NCBI GenBank assembly: GCA_018333395.1
Contig: JAGXSQ010000067.1
Coordinates: 1 to 29,180 of the forward strand
Direction: 5' to 3'
DNA length: 29,180 nucleotides
Source: Dethiobacter sp.
Lineage (GTDB): Bacteria; Bacillota_D; Dethiobacteria; Dethiobacterales; Dethiobacteraceae
Shown: in pieces, positions 7,417 through 14,643 of the stretch
Layout: each line of letters starts with the position of its first letter
How positions within the stretch are numbered: position 1 is the stretch's first letter
Position numbers and translations under genes: made by a program
Notes under the pieces: model-generated
Database searches by the model: none
What the model was told of the DNA's origin: nothing
Seen by the model: the letters and a program-made list of their open reading frames with translations, nothing else

Positions 7417-7857
7417 TCAGACGACGGGCTTTTTATTTCCCTGGCGACACTCCGGGCAACGGCCATGCAAAGCAAAGGTGTGGCCGACTAGGTCATAACC
7501 CTGCCGGTCTACTTGCTCGCTGAAGTCTTTTAAGTCGGGGCAACACGGGATGCAGACAACCTTCTCGCAGTCCACACAAATCAGGTGGTGGTGGTGGCAA
7601 AGGTCGCCAGTAATCTCATAAACAGCACCAGAAGGCAGGATAATCTGGTGTACCAGCCCTACATCGCCCAACAGGTGCAAATTGCGGTAAACAGTATCTA
7701 GGCTGATACCGGGCAAGGCCTGGCGCATTATCTGGTGGATCTCCCGAGCGGTCAGACGGCGGCCTGCCTGGCGCAGGACCTCAATAATCTTTCGCCGCTG
7801 CGACGTTAGCTTGTAACCCTTCTTCTTCAGAGCGTCGAGATAAGTCGGTGTGAGCAA
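7417..7857 (-). CDS. zur: Fur-family metalloregulator, probably Zur
   Basis: This 146-residue DNA-binding protein belongs to the Fur family. The winged-helix part has LKKKGYKLTSQRRKIIEVL and ISLDTVYRNLHLL. The metal-binding half has a histidine cluster (GDLCHHHHLICVDC) and two structural-zinc CXXC pairs (CVDC and CPEC), plus an extra Cys pair CIPCC. Fur, PerR and Zur share these features; it is called Zur because it is the last gene of a znuACB operon. It presumably represses zinc uptake when zinc is plentiful. The TTG at 7857 is chosen because AGGAGG lies 8 nt upstream. The gene therefore starts 77 nt inside the 3' end of znuB in another frame. The terminator at 7333-7364 follows. Confidence 0.85.
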   Translation of the reverse strand: MLTPTYLDALKKKGYKLTSQRRKIIEVLRQAGRRLTAREIHQIMRQALPGISLDTVYRNLHLLGDVGLVHQIILPSGAVYEITGDLCHHHHLICVDCEKVVCIPCCPDLKDFSEQVDRQGYDLVGHTFALHGRCPECRQGNKKPVV

Positions 7858-8674
7858 GCAGCTTTCCTCCTGCAGCAAAAATCTTCCTATACCCGGCAGC
7901 AAACACAAACAGCGCTACCGCCGTGAGCACGATGCTGCCACCTGGGGCCAAGTTGGCATGATAGGAAAAAAACAGTCCACATATGACAGAGAAAACGGAA
8001 AAAATATAGGCCAAAAGAGTAGTGGAGCGGAAACTCCTACCTACCTGCAGCGCTGCTGCCACGGGAATGGTTATGAGGGAAGAGACGAGCAGAATCCCCA
8101 CCACCCGCATAGAGACTGAGATAGTTAAAGCCGTTGCCACGACAAACAACAAATTAAGCATGTCCACGGGAATCCCCGAGGAGCGGGCTACCTCCTCGTC
8201 AAAAGCTACGTAAAATAATTCTTTTTGGAACAGCAGGACAAAGATAACCACCAACAAACCAACCACTGCTACCAACCGCAGATCCTGCGGGCTAATGGCA
8301 ATAACACTGCCGAACAGATAGGAATGCAGGTCAACGGTTAAAGCTCTGCTCAAGCCAATCAGCACAACCGCCAGGCTAAGACCGGCAGAAATAATAATAG
8401 CGATGGCCAAGTCGGTAAAGACACGGTAGGTACGGCGCAGCGTTTCCAGCGCTACGGCAGCACCTAGCGACAAGCCCAGCGCTGTAGCCAGAGGGTAGAC
8501 GCCGGTAAAAATGCCTAGTGCCACGCCCGCCAGCGAAACATGTGCAAACATCTCTCCGATCATAGACAGCCGCCGCAGCACTAGGTAAATCCCGATGGTC
8601 GGGCAGAGTATGGCCACAATCAGCCCTGCGAAGTAAGCTCTTTGCATAAAGGCGTACGCCCAGAAGTCAAACAT
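7781..8674 (-). CDS. znuB: Zinc ABC transporter permease ZnuB
   Basis: This integral membrane protein of 297 residues is the permease of an ABC-3 (zinc/manganese) importer. It begins MFDFWAYAFMQRAYFAGLIV and contains LVLRRLSMIGEMFAHVSLAG and GIPVDMLNLLFV, both typical of ZnuB/MntB, with about eight or nine hydrophobic helices. The ATG at 8674 has GGGAGG 7 nt upstream. The longer open frame to 8776 overlaps znuC and has no support. It is spaced 13 bp from znuC. The C-terminal tail (from about AGYRKIFAAGGKLLAH) runs hydrophilic and overlaps the zur start by 77 nt. Manganese or other metals are possible substrates, but the Fur-family neighbour and ZnuA features favour zinc. Confidence 0.9.
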   Translation of the reverse strand: MFDFWAYAFMQRAYFAGLIVAILCPTIGIYLVLRRLSMIGEMFAHVSLAGVALGIFTGVYPLATALGLSLGAAVALETLRRTYRVFTDLAIAIIISAGLSLAVVLIGLSRALTVDLHSYLFGSVIAISPQDLRLVAVVGLLVVIFVLLFQKELFYVAFDEEVARSSGIPVDMLNLLFVVATALTISVSMRVVGILLVSSLITIPVAAALQVGRSFRSTTLLAYIFSVFSVICGLFFSYHANLAPGGSIVLTAVALFVFAAGYRKIFAAGGKLLAHTDLSRRSEEEGLQANVAAAKDY

Positions 8675-8687
8675 CCTGTTCCTCCCG

Positions 8688-9440
8688 TCAGTGATCCTTG
8701 TGGTGCAGGACACGGGCAGCGGAGCCGTATGCCTGGCAGAGCACGTCTTCCGTCCAAAATTCCGCCGGCGGGCCATGAAAGTAGAGTTTCCTGTTCAGGC
8801 AGGCCACGCTTCGGACTTGTTCGGCCACCACTCCGATATCGTGGCTGACCATTAATAGCGTCAGGCCGCGCTGCTCGCGCAGTTCCGCCAGCAGCTCATA
8901 AAACCGCTCCTTTGCTTCTACGTCAACACCAACGGTCGGCTCATCAAGCAGCAATAAGTCGGGTGACGCCACCAGCGCACGGGCAATAAAGACGCGCTGC
9001 TGCTGCCCGCCGGAAAGTTCCCCGATCAGGCGATTTTTCAGGGAGGCAAGCCCAACACTGGCCAATGATTCCTCAACGAGCTGCCTTTCCCGCCTGCCGG
9101 GTCGGCGCAACAGTCCTAGCGAAGCGGTGAGGCCGGTCATGACCGTCTCACCGATCGTGGCCGGGAAGCCATAATTGAAAGACGTCACATTTTGTGCTAC
9201 ATAAGCAATCCGCGTCCACTGGCGAAAGTTCTCCCGCTCTGTGCCAAAAAAGCGGACAGTGCCGCTCGCAGGTTTAAGCAGGCCGGCAATAATTTTCAGC
9301 AGCGTACTCTTGCCCGAGCCGTTGGGACCGACGATACCCAGGAAATCGCCGGAAAAGACAGTCATGCTGACGTTGTCTAGGACTAACATGTCCCCATAAT
9401 AGAAGGTGATCTTCGCCAGCTCCAGAACCGGTTCAGGCAC
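8688..9440 (-). CDS. znuC: Zinc ABC transporter ATPase ZnuC
   Basis: This ATP-binding subunit of about 250 residues powers zinc import through ZnuB. It has a Walker A GPNGSGKST, Q-loop VAQN, signature LSGGQQQR, Walker B LLLLDEP and H-loop VSHD, so all nucleotide-binding elements are intact. The GTG at 9440 is preferred: GGGGAG lies about 7 nt upstream, and the start follows the znuA stop by 13 bp. A TTG at 9464 would overlap the end of znuA and lacks a ribosome binding site. It is second in the znuA-znuC-znuB-zur operon. Confidence 0.93.
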   Translation of the reverse strand: MPEPVLELAKITFYYGDMLVLDNVSMTVFSGDFLGIVGPNGSGKSTLLKIIAGLLKPASGTVRFFGTERENFRQWTRIAYVAQNVTSFNYGFPATIGETVMTGLTASLGLLRRPGRRERQLVEESLASVGLASLKNRLIGELSGGQQQRVFIARALVASPDLLLLDEPTVGVDVEAKERFYELLAELREQRGLTLLMVSHDIGVVAEQVRSVACLNRKLYFHGPPAEFWTEDVLCQAYGSAARVLHHKDH

Positions 9441-9453
9441 AGGTCTCTCCCCT

Positions 9454-10440
9454 TTACTTGGCAAGCGCTCTTTGCAGTTGTACCAGATTCTCCCGCATCA
9501 CAGAGAAATAGTCTTGGCCGGCAGCGATTTCTTCCAGCGAAAGCCCTTCCAGGGGGTTGAGCTCCAGGATGCCGGCACCTGTCTCCGACGCCAGCACCTG
9601 TGCTAGGCGCGGGCTGACAAGCGGCTCCTGAAAGATATAGCGGATGCCGTACTCCCGGACAAGCTTTACCAGGTTGGTCAATTCACGCGCCGTTGGCTCA
9701 GCCTGCGGCGAAAGACCGGCGATGCCGACCTGTTCTAGGCCGTAACGCTGGGCCAGATACGCAAAGGACAGATGGGTCACGATAAACTTGTCGCGCGCTC
9801 TTCCCTGCAGCGTCTCCCGGTATTTTGCATCCAGCTTCTCAAACTGCCCTTTAATCGTGGCAAAATTATTACGGTAATACTCCTCACTGCCCGGGTCTGC
9901 CGTCACCAGCGCCTCCAGTATCCGCTCCGCCTGTCGGAGAGCGAGCAACGGGTCAAGCCAAACATGCGGGTCAGGCAACTCACCGTCAGCCGCCTTTTTC
10001 TTCTTTTCCTCTTCCTTAGGCCCGCAGACATCTTTTCCCCTCAGCGGTTCAATTCCCTCCGTTGTGTTGACGGACAACAGCTTTGCTGAATCAAGGGCGC
10101 CTACCACCTTGTCAAGCCATGGTTCAAGGCCGAGCCCGTTATACAGCAAAACATCTGCCGACTGTAGCTCGGTAATCGTTGCCGGGTCCGGCTCCCAGTG
10201 ATGCGGGCTTACGCCAGGCGGCAGCAGCTTGGTCACCTCTGCCCGCTCACCGCCAATTTTCTTGGCAAAATCATAAAGAGGATAGAACGTGGTGTAAACT
10301 TTAATTCTCGGAGCCAGCGAAACTAAGGGTACCGCTGGGGCGACAGGTTCCGCCGGAGCCACGGCAGGGCGGCGGGCGCAGCCGGCCATCAGCAGAACAA
10401 GCAGACCTAGTACAAGGAAAAACACCCTTCTTTTCAACAT
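9454..10440 (-). CDS. znuA: Zinc-binding lipoprotein ZnuA (ABC-3 substrate-binding protein)
   Basis: This is the extracellular metal-capture subunit, 328 residues. A lipoprotein signal peptide ends in LLMAGC, with Cys21 lipidated. Metal-site residues visible are His80 or His81 in SPHHWEP, His159 in PDPHVWLDP and His223 in VTHLSFAYLA; an acidic fourth ligand is expected near EPLVSPRL. ZnuA proteins usually carry a flexible His/Asp/Glu-rich loop before the second histidine; here the loop is Lys/Glu-rich (KEEEKKKKAADGE) with one Cys and no histidine. The ATG at 10440 has GGGAGG about 8 nt upstream. It is the first gene of the operon, 50 nt after a consensus promoter, with a possible Zur site between. 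Confidence 0.92.
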   Translation of the reverse strand: MLKRRVFFLVLGLLVLLMAGCARRPAVAPAEPVAPAVPLVSLAPRIKVYTTFYPLYDFAKKIGGERAEVTKLLPPGVSPHHWEPDPATITELQSADVLLYNGLGLEPWLDKVVGALDSAKLLSVNTTEGIEPLRGKDVCGPKEEEKKKKAADGELPDPHVWLDPLLALRQAERILEALVTADPGSEEYYRNNFATIKGQFEKLDAKYRETLQGRARDKFIVTHLSFAYLAQRYGLEQVGIAGLSPQAEPTARELTNLVKLVREYGIRYIFQEPLVSPRLAQVLASETGAGILELNPLEGLSLEEIAAGQDYFSVMRENLVQLQRALAK

Positions 10441-10466
10441 TTTTAACCTCCCGAGATAAAATCTAT

Positions 10467-10486
10467 AAATAGTAATGTTCTTATTT
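10467..10486. promoter_or_regulatory. Candidate Zur operator
   Basis: A 20-bp imperfect palindrome with arms AAATA and TATTT (14 of 20 positions symmetric) lies 7 bp downstream of the -10 box and upstream of the znuA ribosome binding site. It has the length and AT-rich ends of Fur-family sites and a site there would block initiation, but it is not a close match to the Bacillus Zur box as I recall it. Confidence 0.4.
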
Positions 10487-10493
10487 GAATACA

Positions 10494-10522
10494 ATTATAC
10501 ATTATCCTCCGTAAATAGTCAA
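10494..10522 (-). promoter_or_regulatory. Sigma-A promoter of the znu operon
   Basis: On the minus strand TTGACT (10517-10522) and TATAAT (10494-10499) are separated by exactly 17 bp. Transcription should start near 10487, giving a leader of about 45 nt before znuA. Confidence 0.85.
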
Positions 10523-10726
10523 TTTTTCCCTCACGTTTTCCCAGGACCTGGTCAAAGTTGATCTTTCAGAAGTGCCGCTGCATAGGCCGCGCTCTTTTAT
10601 GTCATTTCCGCTCACCCCCTGTGTAACGCAGGAATGGCGAAGAGGCAAGAATGGCGGGAAAACCGATTTTGAAGTGGCCGTACACGTTTTTCTATAGCAG
10701 CAAGCGAAGGCTGCATAGCGCTTAAA
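10523..10726. other. Intergenic stretch with no recognisable gene
   Basis: This lies between the znu promoter and the tup terminator. I see only small inverted repeats (CCTG/CAGG around 10617-10631) and no reading frame with a ribosome binding site and family motifs. Confidence 0.5.
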
Positions 10727-10765
10727 TTGAAAAAGTATCCGCTTAAAAATTAAAACGGATACTTT
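10727..10765 (-). terminator. Rho-independent terminator of the tup operon
   Basis: AAAGTATCCG (10732-10741) pairs perfectly with CGGATACTTT (10756-10765) around a 14-nt loop. Minus-strand RNA then runs into UUUUUC. It is about 25 nt downstream of the tupC stop. Confidence 0.85.
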
Positions 10766-10789
10766 AAATAAATCTGGTTGCGGCCCTAA

Positions 10790-11530
10790 TTAATAAATCA
10801 TCCGCCCCTCCACAAAAGCACGGGTGCGTAGGTCTAGCGGTCTCTTAAAAATTTCCTCCGTCGGCCCCGCCTCCACGAGGCTTCCCTGGCAAAGGAAAAG
10901 AATGTCACCGGCCAGCCGGCGCGCCTGGAAAAGGTTATGGGTCACAATAACGACCGTCGTTCCAAGCTCCCGGTTAAGGCTACGAAGCAGTCCTTCCAGC
11001 AGCTCGACGTTGGCCGGGTCCAAGTTAGCCGTGGGCTCGTCGAGAAAAAGTATCTCCGGTTCCAGAACCATGGCTCTGGCCAACGCTACCCGCTGTGCCT
11101 CACCTCCGGAGAGAGTTTTAGCTTTCTGCCTGCGCTGTGCCGTTAGGCCGATTTTTTCTAAAGATTCTTCTACACGCCTACTTATCTCCCCGGCAGGCAG
11201 GCGCCTGGCCTTCAGGCCAAAGGCTATATTATCAAAAACAGAGGCATCAAATAGCACCGGCTTTTGCATAACCATCGTCAGCCGGCGGCGCATAACCAAC
11301 CTTTCGCTAGGACTAGCCGGGAGGGGCTGCCCAAAAAAAGAGAGCACACCGCTTGTCGGCGGGTCCAGCAAAGATAAAATTCTCAACAAGGTACTTTTTC
11401 CTGCCCCGCTTGGTCCCATAACGCCGATAATATTGCCAGCGCAAAGTGTAATGTTCTCGGCACGCAGGACTTCTCTCTCTCCAAAACATTTACTTAGTCC
11501 GGTAGCCTCAATAATGACTTTATGTTCCAT
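10790..11530 (-). CDS. tupC: Tungstate ABC transporter ATPase TupC
   Basis: This ATP-binding subunit of about 246 residues energizes tungstate import. It has Walker A GPSGAGKST, signature LSGGEAQR, Walker B ILFLDEPTANLD and the switch histidine in VTHN. The ATG at 11530 has GGAGG 5 nt upstream, and the gene overlaps the end of tupB by 11 nt, indicating translational coupling. The upstream in-frame extension (hydrophobic, to 11620) is tupB sequence in another frame and is rejected. Modulator TOBE domains seen in some molybdate ATPases are absent; the protein ends soon after the ATPase fold. It is the last gene before the terminator. Confidence 0.9.
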   Translation of the reverse strand: MEHKVIIEATGLSKCFGEREVLRAENITLCAGNIIGVMGPSGAGKSTLLRILSLLDPPTSGVLSFFGQPLPASPSERLVMRRRLTMVMQKPVLFDASVFDNIAFGLKARRLPAGEISRRVEESLEKIGLTAQRRQKAKTLSGGEAQRVALARAMVLEPEILFLDEPTANLDPANVELLEGLLRSLNRELGTTVVIVTHNLFQARRLAGDILFLCQGSLVEAGPTEEIFKRPLDLRTRAFVEGRMIY

Positions 11531-12212
11531 CAGTGCCTCCCGCCTGCAGACGATAAAGGCCGCTATTAATAATAAAAGCCAGCAGAAGCAGAATGATACC
11601 CAGAGCCATAGCCAGAGCAAAATTACCCTTTCTTGTTTCTAGGACAATAGCTGTAGTCAGCACACGGGTATGCCCTTCAATGTTGCCACCCACCATCATC
11701 ACCGCGCCAACCTCGGCAATAACACGGCCAAACCCGGTAATGACGGCTCCTAGGATACCATAACGTGCCTCCCGGATCAGCGTCCAGACCAGCAAGCGGT
11801 GGTCGGCTCCTAAAACCAAGACGGTATCTCGGATTTCCCGCCCTTTACTCCGGACAGCAATGGCTGTCAGTCCCACGATGATAGGAATGGCGAGCAGTGT
11901 CTGTACTATAATCATTGCCTCCACTGTAAACAGAAGGTTCAGTGGGCCGAGCATTCCGCGCCTGGAAAGAAGCATGTAGATAACAAGGCCAGCAACAACT
12001 GGTGGCAGTCCCATTAGCGTATAGATGATAATGGTTATGGCTCGAACACTGGGCACTGGCTTCAGGCCAAGCCAAGTGCCCAGCGGAACACCGCAAAGCG
12101 CAGCCAAAACGACTGCGCTTCCGGAAACAAAGAGGGAGAGCCAGATAATCCGGAACAATTCCGGGTCAAAGGTGGCAAGCAAACGTACTGCGTTGGCGAT
12201 TGCTTCAAGCAT
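11520..12212 (-). CDS. tupB: Tungstate ABC transporter permease TupB
   Basis: This integral membrane permease of 230 residues matches the TupB pattern: IIYTLMGLPPVVAGLVIYML, LLSRRGMLGPLNLLFT, and the ATPase-coupling loop REARYGILGAVITGFGRVIAEVGAVMMVGGNI. About five or six transmembrane helices are apparent, ending in GNFALAMALGIILLLLAFII. The ATG at 12212 has only a weak GGTGG upstream. It is 20 bp after tupA and overlaps tupC by 11 nt, so it is probably expressed through coupling within the tupABC operon. Molybdate permeases (ModB) are related, but the TupA-type partner indicates tungstate. Confidence 0.9.
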   Translation of the reverse strand: MLEAIANAVRLLATFDPELFRIIWLSLFVSGSAVVLAALCGVPLGTWLGLKPVPSVRAITIIIYTLMGLPPVVAGLVIYMLLSRRGMLGPLNLLFTVEAMIIVQTLLAIPIIVGLTAIAVRSKGREIRDTVLVLGADHRLLVWTLIREARYGILGAVITGFGRVIAEVGAVMMVGGNIEGHTRVLTTAIVLETRKGNFALAMALGIILLLLAFIINSGLYRLQAGGTDGT

Positions 12213-12232
12213 GATTCCACCGTCTCGCTATG

Positions 12233-13417
12233 TTATCGTAAAAGATGGGCGTTGGGGAAAAATAGTTGCCGGCCGCGCGCGTCTTTAAAACTAGCGACAA
12301 GAGACTGCCCACGCGGAGAAACAAAAAACTGGATTAAATCAGTCGCACCTTCTAGGTTAATCCTGGGGTGGCGTGCCGGATTGACGGCCATAATGCCGTA
12401 CTGATTATGCAAAATTTCCCCTCCTTCAAAAAGAAGGACTAAGTCCAGCTTGTCCTGCTGCATATAATACGTCCCACGGTCTGTCAGGGTATAGCCGTTC
12501 CGCTCATCAGCCATCCGCAAAGTATCGGCCATACCGGCACCGGCCCTTAAATACCAGGCTCCGCTTGGTGTCAGTCCCGCTGCCCGCCAGAGTTCGTTCT
12601 CTTTAACATGCGTGCCAGAATTATCCCCGCGGGAAACAAAAGTGGCTCTGGCCTCCGCCACGGCCCTTAAAGCGGCTGTGGCGTTTGCGGCCCTCCGGAG
12701 GCCGGCAGGGTCTGCGGTAGGACCCACAATGACAAAATCATTATACATTATCTCCCGCCGTCCGATAAAGTGGCCCTGTGCTACATTCTGCAACTCCAAG
12801 GCTCTGGAGTGAACCAAGACAACATCAGCGTTGCCGTCCCTGCCTAAAGCCAGCGCCGCGCCTGTACCGACAGAAATTATTCTTACCTCGTAGTCAAAAG
12901 CTTTTTCAAAAGCAGGCAAGATCGCTTGCAAGAGACCCGAGTCGTAGGTGCTGGTAGTAGTTGCTAAGGTGAGCGCTCTTTTGGCTGGGCTGGTGATAGC
13001 AACTGTTAAGTCTCTGCTGCGCCAGTCCACCTGCGAGCCCAATGCTTCGCTGACAAAGCGCAGCGGCACCAGTGTCCGCCCATTAACAATTCTGGGCGCG
13101 ACAGCAAGTTGTATCGTCGTACCATTTCTCGTAGCCGCCGTATTGCCAATCGTCAGGGCAAGGCTCGTCCGCCCCCTGATAATGTTTACACTCCTAGCTT
13201 TACTGTCCCAGGTCATTTCCGCACCGAGAGCGCCCAGTACGGCTCTTAACGGCACCAAAACCGTGCCGCCTTCCTGCTGTGGCTTAACCTCCAAAGAAAG
13301 GGGACGGGCATCCAGCAAAACCCTTATTTCCGCAGCCTGCGCCAAGCTATTCGCCGTTGTCAGTGCCGCGAGCAGCAAAAAAAGACCCACCAACCAACGT
13401 GATATTCTCTTGCTCAT
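12233..13417 (-). CDS. tupA: Tungstate-binding protein TupA with an N-terminal stalk (copper amine oxidase N-like) domain
   Basis: This exported protein of 394 residues combines two domains. A signal peptide (SKRISRWLVGLFLLLAALTT, cleavage near AQA at residue 28) is followed by residues 30-145 resembling the copper amine oxidase N / stalk repeat domain: VLVPLRAVLGALGAEMTWD and TLVPLRFVSEALGSQVDW. Residues 150-394 are the TupA binding protein, with the anion-site motif TTTSTYDSG (153-161), GNADVVLVHS and SRGDNSGTH (262-270). TupA proteins are usually about 270 residues, so the stalk domain is an addition. There is no lipobox cysteine, unlike most Gram-positive binding proteins. The ATG at 13417 has AAGGAGG 8 nt upstream. 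It is the first gene of tupABC, behind a promoter and palindromic operator. Confidence 0.9.
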   Translation of the reverse strand: MSKRISRWLVGLFLLLAALTTANSLAQAAEIRVLLDARPLSLEVKPQQEGGTVLVPLRAVLGALGAEMTWDSKARSVNIIRGRTSLALTIGNTAATRNGTTIQLAVAPRIVNGRTLVPLRFVSEALGSQVDWRSRDLTVAITSPAKRALTLATTTSTYDSGLLQAILPAFEKAFDYEVRIISVGTGAALALGRDGNADVVLVHSRALELQNVAQGHFIGRREIMYNDFVIVGPTADPAGLRRAANATAALRAVAEARATFVSRGDNSGTHVKENELWRAAGLTPSGAWYLRAGAGMADTLRMADERNGYTLTDRGTYYMQQDKLDLVLLFEGGEILHNQYGIMAVNPARHPRINLEGATDLIQFFVSPRGQSLVASFKDARGRQLFFPNAHLLR

Positions 13418-13430
13418 TAGTCTCCTCCTT

Positions 13431-13454
13431 CGCTATGTATGTTGATGCATAGCG
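13431..13454. promoter_or_regulatory. ModE-like operator of the tup operon
   Basis: This is a 24-bp palindrome with 10-bp arms CGCTATGTAT and ATGCATAGCG around a 4-bp centre; one arm position mismatches. It starts immediately downstream of the -10 box, covers the expected transcription start and ends against the tupA ribosome binding site. Its length, CG...CG ends and TAT/ATA cores match the architecture of the E. coli ModE site upstream of modA as I recall it. Confidence 0.7.
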
Positions 13455-13483
13455 AGTATAACACTTTGCCCGCTCCCTGTCCA
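13455..13483 (-). promoter_or_regulatory. Sigma-A promoter of tupABC
   Basis: On the minus strand TGGACA (13478-13483) and TATACT (13455-13460) are separated by 17 bp. The start would fall near 13448, inside the ModE-like palindrome, so binding there should block transcription. Confidence 0.8.
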
Positions 13484-13505
13484 CTAAAATTTCCGGGTTA
13501 CTTCT

Positions 13506-14585
13506 CTACCATCTAGGTCTAAACAGCGGATAACCGAAGCTTTGCCGCCCAAACCCGTCAATAATTTTTTGGGCCGCCGGCCCCGCCAGCCAATCGGCAA
13601 ACTGTTCCGCTTCCTCTTGGTCTACAGGCGCTTTTGTCCGGCTGACGGGTATGACAGAGAAAATATTTTCGAGCACCGCGTCACCCTCCACGCAGACCTT
13701 TAGAGCCGTGCCGCCATTGCCGGTCAGAAAACTAGACCGGTCGACCAGAGTGTACGCCGGTAATTGGCTGGCCTGCTGTAACACTCCGTAACTCCCCAGT
13801 ACATTCCGGCATTCTTTGTACCACGGCTCCCCTGCCGGGACTATCCCTGCCTCCCGCCACAGCTTCATCTCCAGCAGGTGTGTCCCGGAAGAGTCGGCAC
13901 GGCTAACAAAAAAAGCGCGGCGGGCCGCCATCTTTTGCAGGGCCTGCACTACTGCATTTGCGGCACATATTCCGGCTGGGTCGGCTACCGGCCCTACTAG
14001 TACATAGTCGTTGACCATCACCGGTACGCGCCGCGTCCCCCAGCCCTCGTCCATAAACTTTTCTTCCAGTTCTGGGGCATGCGTCAGGACCAAGTCGGCC
14101 CGTCCCGCCCTGGCGAGAGCGAACGCCTGCCCGCTGCCCGCCGCCACATGGCGGAGCACCGTGCCGCTCTGCAGCAGGTAGGCTTGTTCCAGCACCTCCA
14201 AGAGCCCCGTGACGACCGGCTCCATGCTACTGGCCAGCACCAGCTGCCCGCCCCTTTTATCTTGGTTGGCCCCGGCTAAGACGGCGCCCATCTGTAAACT
14301 CGTTTCCCGCTGTAGCGCCAGCAAATACTCCAGTAGCCGCCGCCCTGCGTCAGTTAATGTCGTGCCACCCCCGGCCATGCCGCCCGCCTTGCGTAGCACC
14401 AAGCGCTGGCCGAGAGTTTCTTCAACCTTATTTAAAAGGCCCCAGGCGTAACGATACGACAGTCCTGCCTCCCGTGCCGCCCGGTTGAGCGAACCTGCCT
14501 CCTTAATGCTGCTGAGGAGCTGCAGCAATTCTTTGCCCGGCAGACCCTCCCCCAGATTAACGGTCACTTCCCATCCCCTATCCAC
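13506..14585 (-). CDS. One-component regulator: ModE-type HTH fused to a TupA-like oxyanion-binding domain
   Basis: This protein of about 359 residues has no signal peptide. Residues 15-95 are a ModE-type winged helix: KEAGSLNRAAREAGLSYRYA, WGLLNKVEETLGQRLVLR and the glycine-rich GGMAGGGTTLTDAGRRLLEY wing. Residues 110-350 resemble the neighbouring TupA binding domain: VMVNDYVLVGPVADPAGI and SRADSSGTH (228-236) match equivalents in TupA. The TupA TTTS motif is replaced by ASSMEP. The protein should bind tungstate or molybdate in the cytoplasm and control tupABC through the palindrome at 13431-13454. GTG 14585 has AGGAG 7 nt upstream; GTG 14567 or GTG 14606 are alternatives. It follows the HD-GYP gene by about 60 bp. 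Similar HTH/PBP-like fusions exist; E. coli ModE uses Mop/TOBE domains instead. Confidence 0.85.
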   Translation of the reverse strand: MDRGWEVTVNLGEGLPGKELLQLLSSIKEAGSLNRAAREAGLSYRYAWGLLNKVEETLGQRLVLRKAGGMAGGGTTLTDAGRRLLEYLLALQRETSLQMGAVLAGANQDKRGGQLVLASSMEPVVTGLLEVLEQAYLLQSGTVLRHVAAGSGQAFALARAGRADLVLTHAPELEEKFMDEGWGTRRVPVMVNDYVLVGPVADPAGICAANAVVQALQKMAARRAFFVSRADSSGTHLLEMKLWREAGIVPAGEPWYKECRNVLGSYGVLQQASQLPAYTLVDRSSFLTGNGGTALKVCVEGDAVLENIFSVIPVSRTKAPVDQEEAEQFADWLAGPAAQKIIDGFGRQSFGYPLFRPRW

Positions 14586-14643
14586 GCCTTCACTCCTAAC
14601 CGGCACGTTTTGCCGCAGTACTCTTGTTTCAGATCCTAGCGCT

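Noticed and set aside
10824..11642. Long open frame on the plus strand opposite tupC
   Set aside because: It is a low-complexity mirror of tupC on the other strand, lacks a ribosome binding site, and the minus-strand frame has all ABC-ATPase motifs.
13506..14585. Calling the fusion regulator TunR
   Set aside because: TunR of sulfate reducers, as I recall, has a recombinase-like DNA-binding domain; this protein has a ModE-type one.
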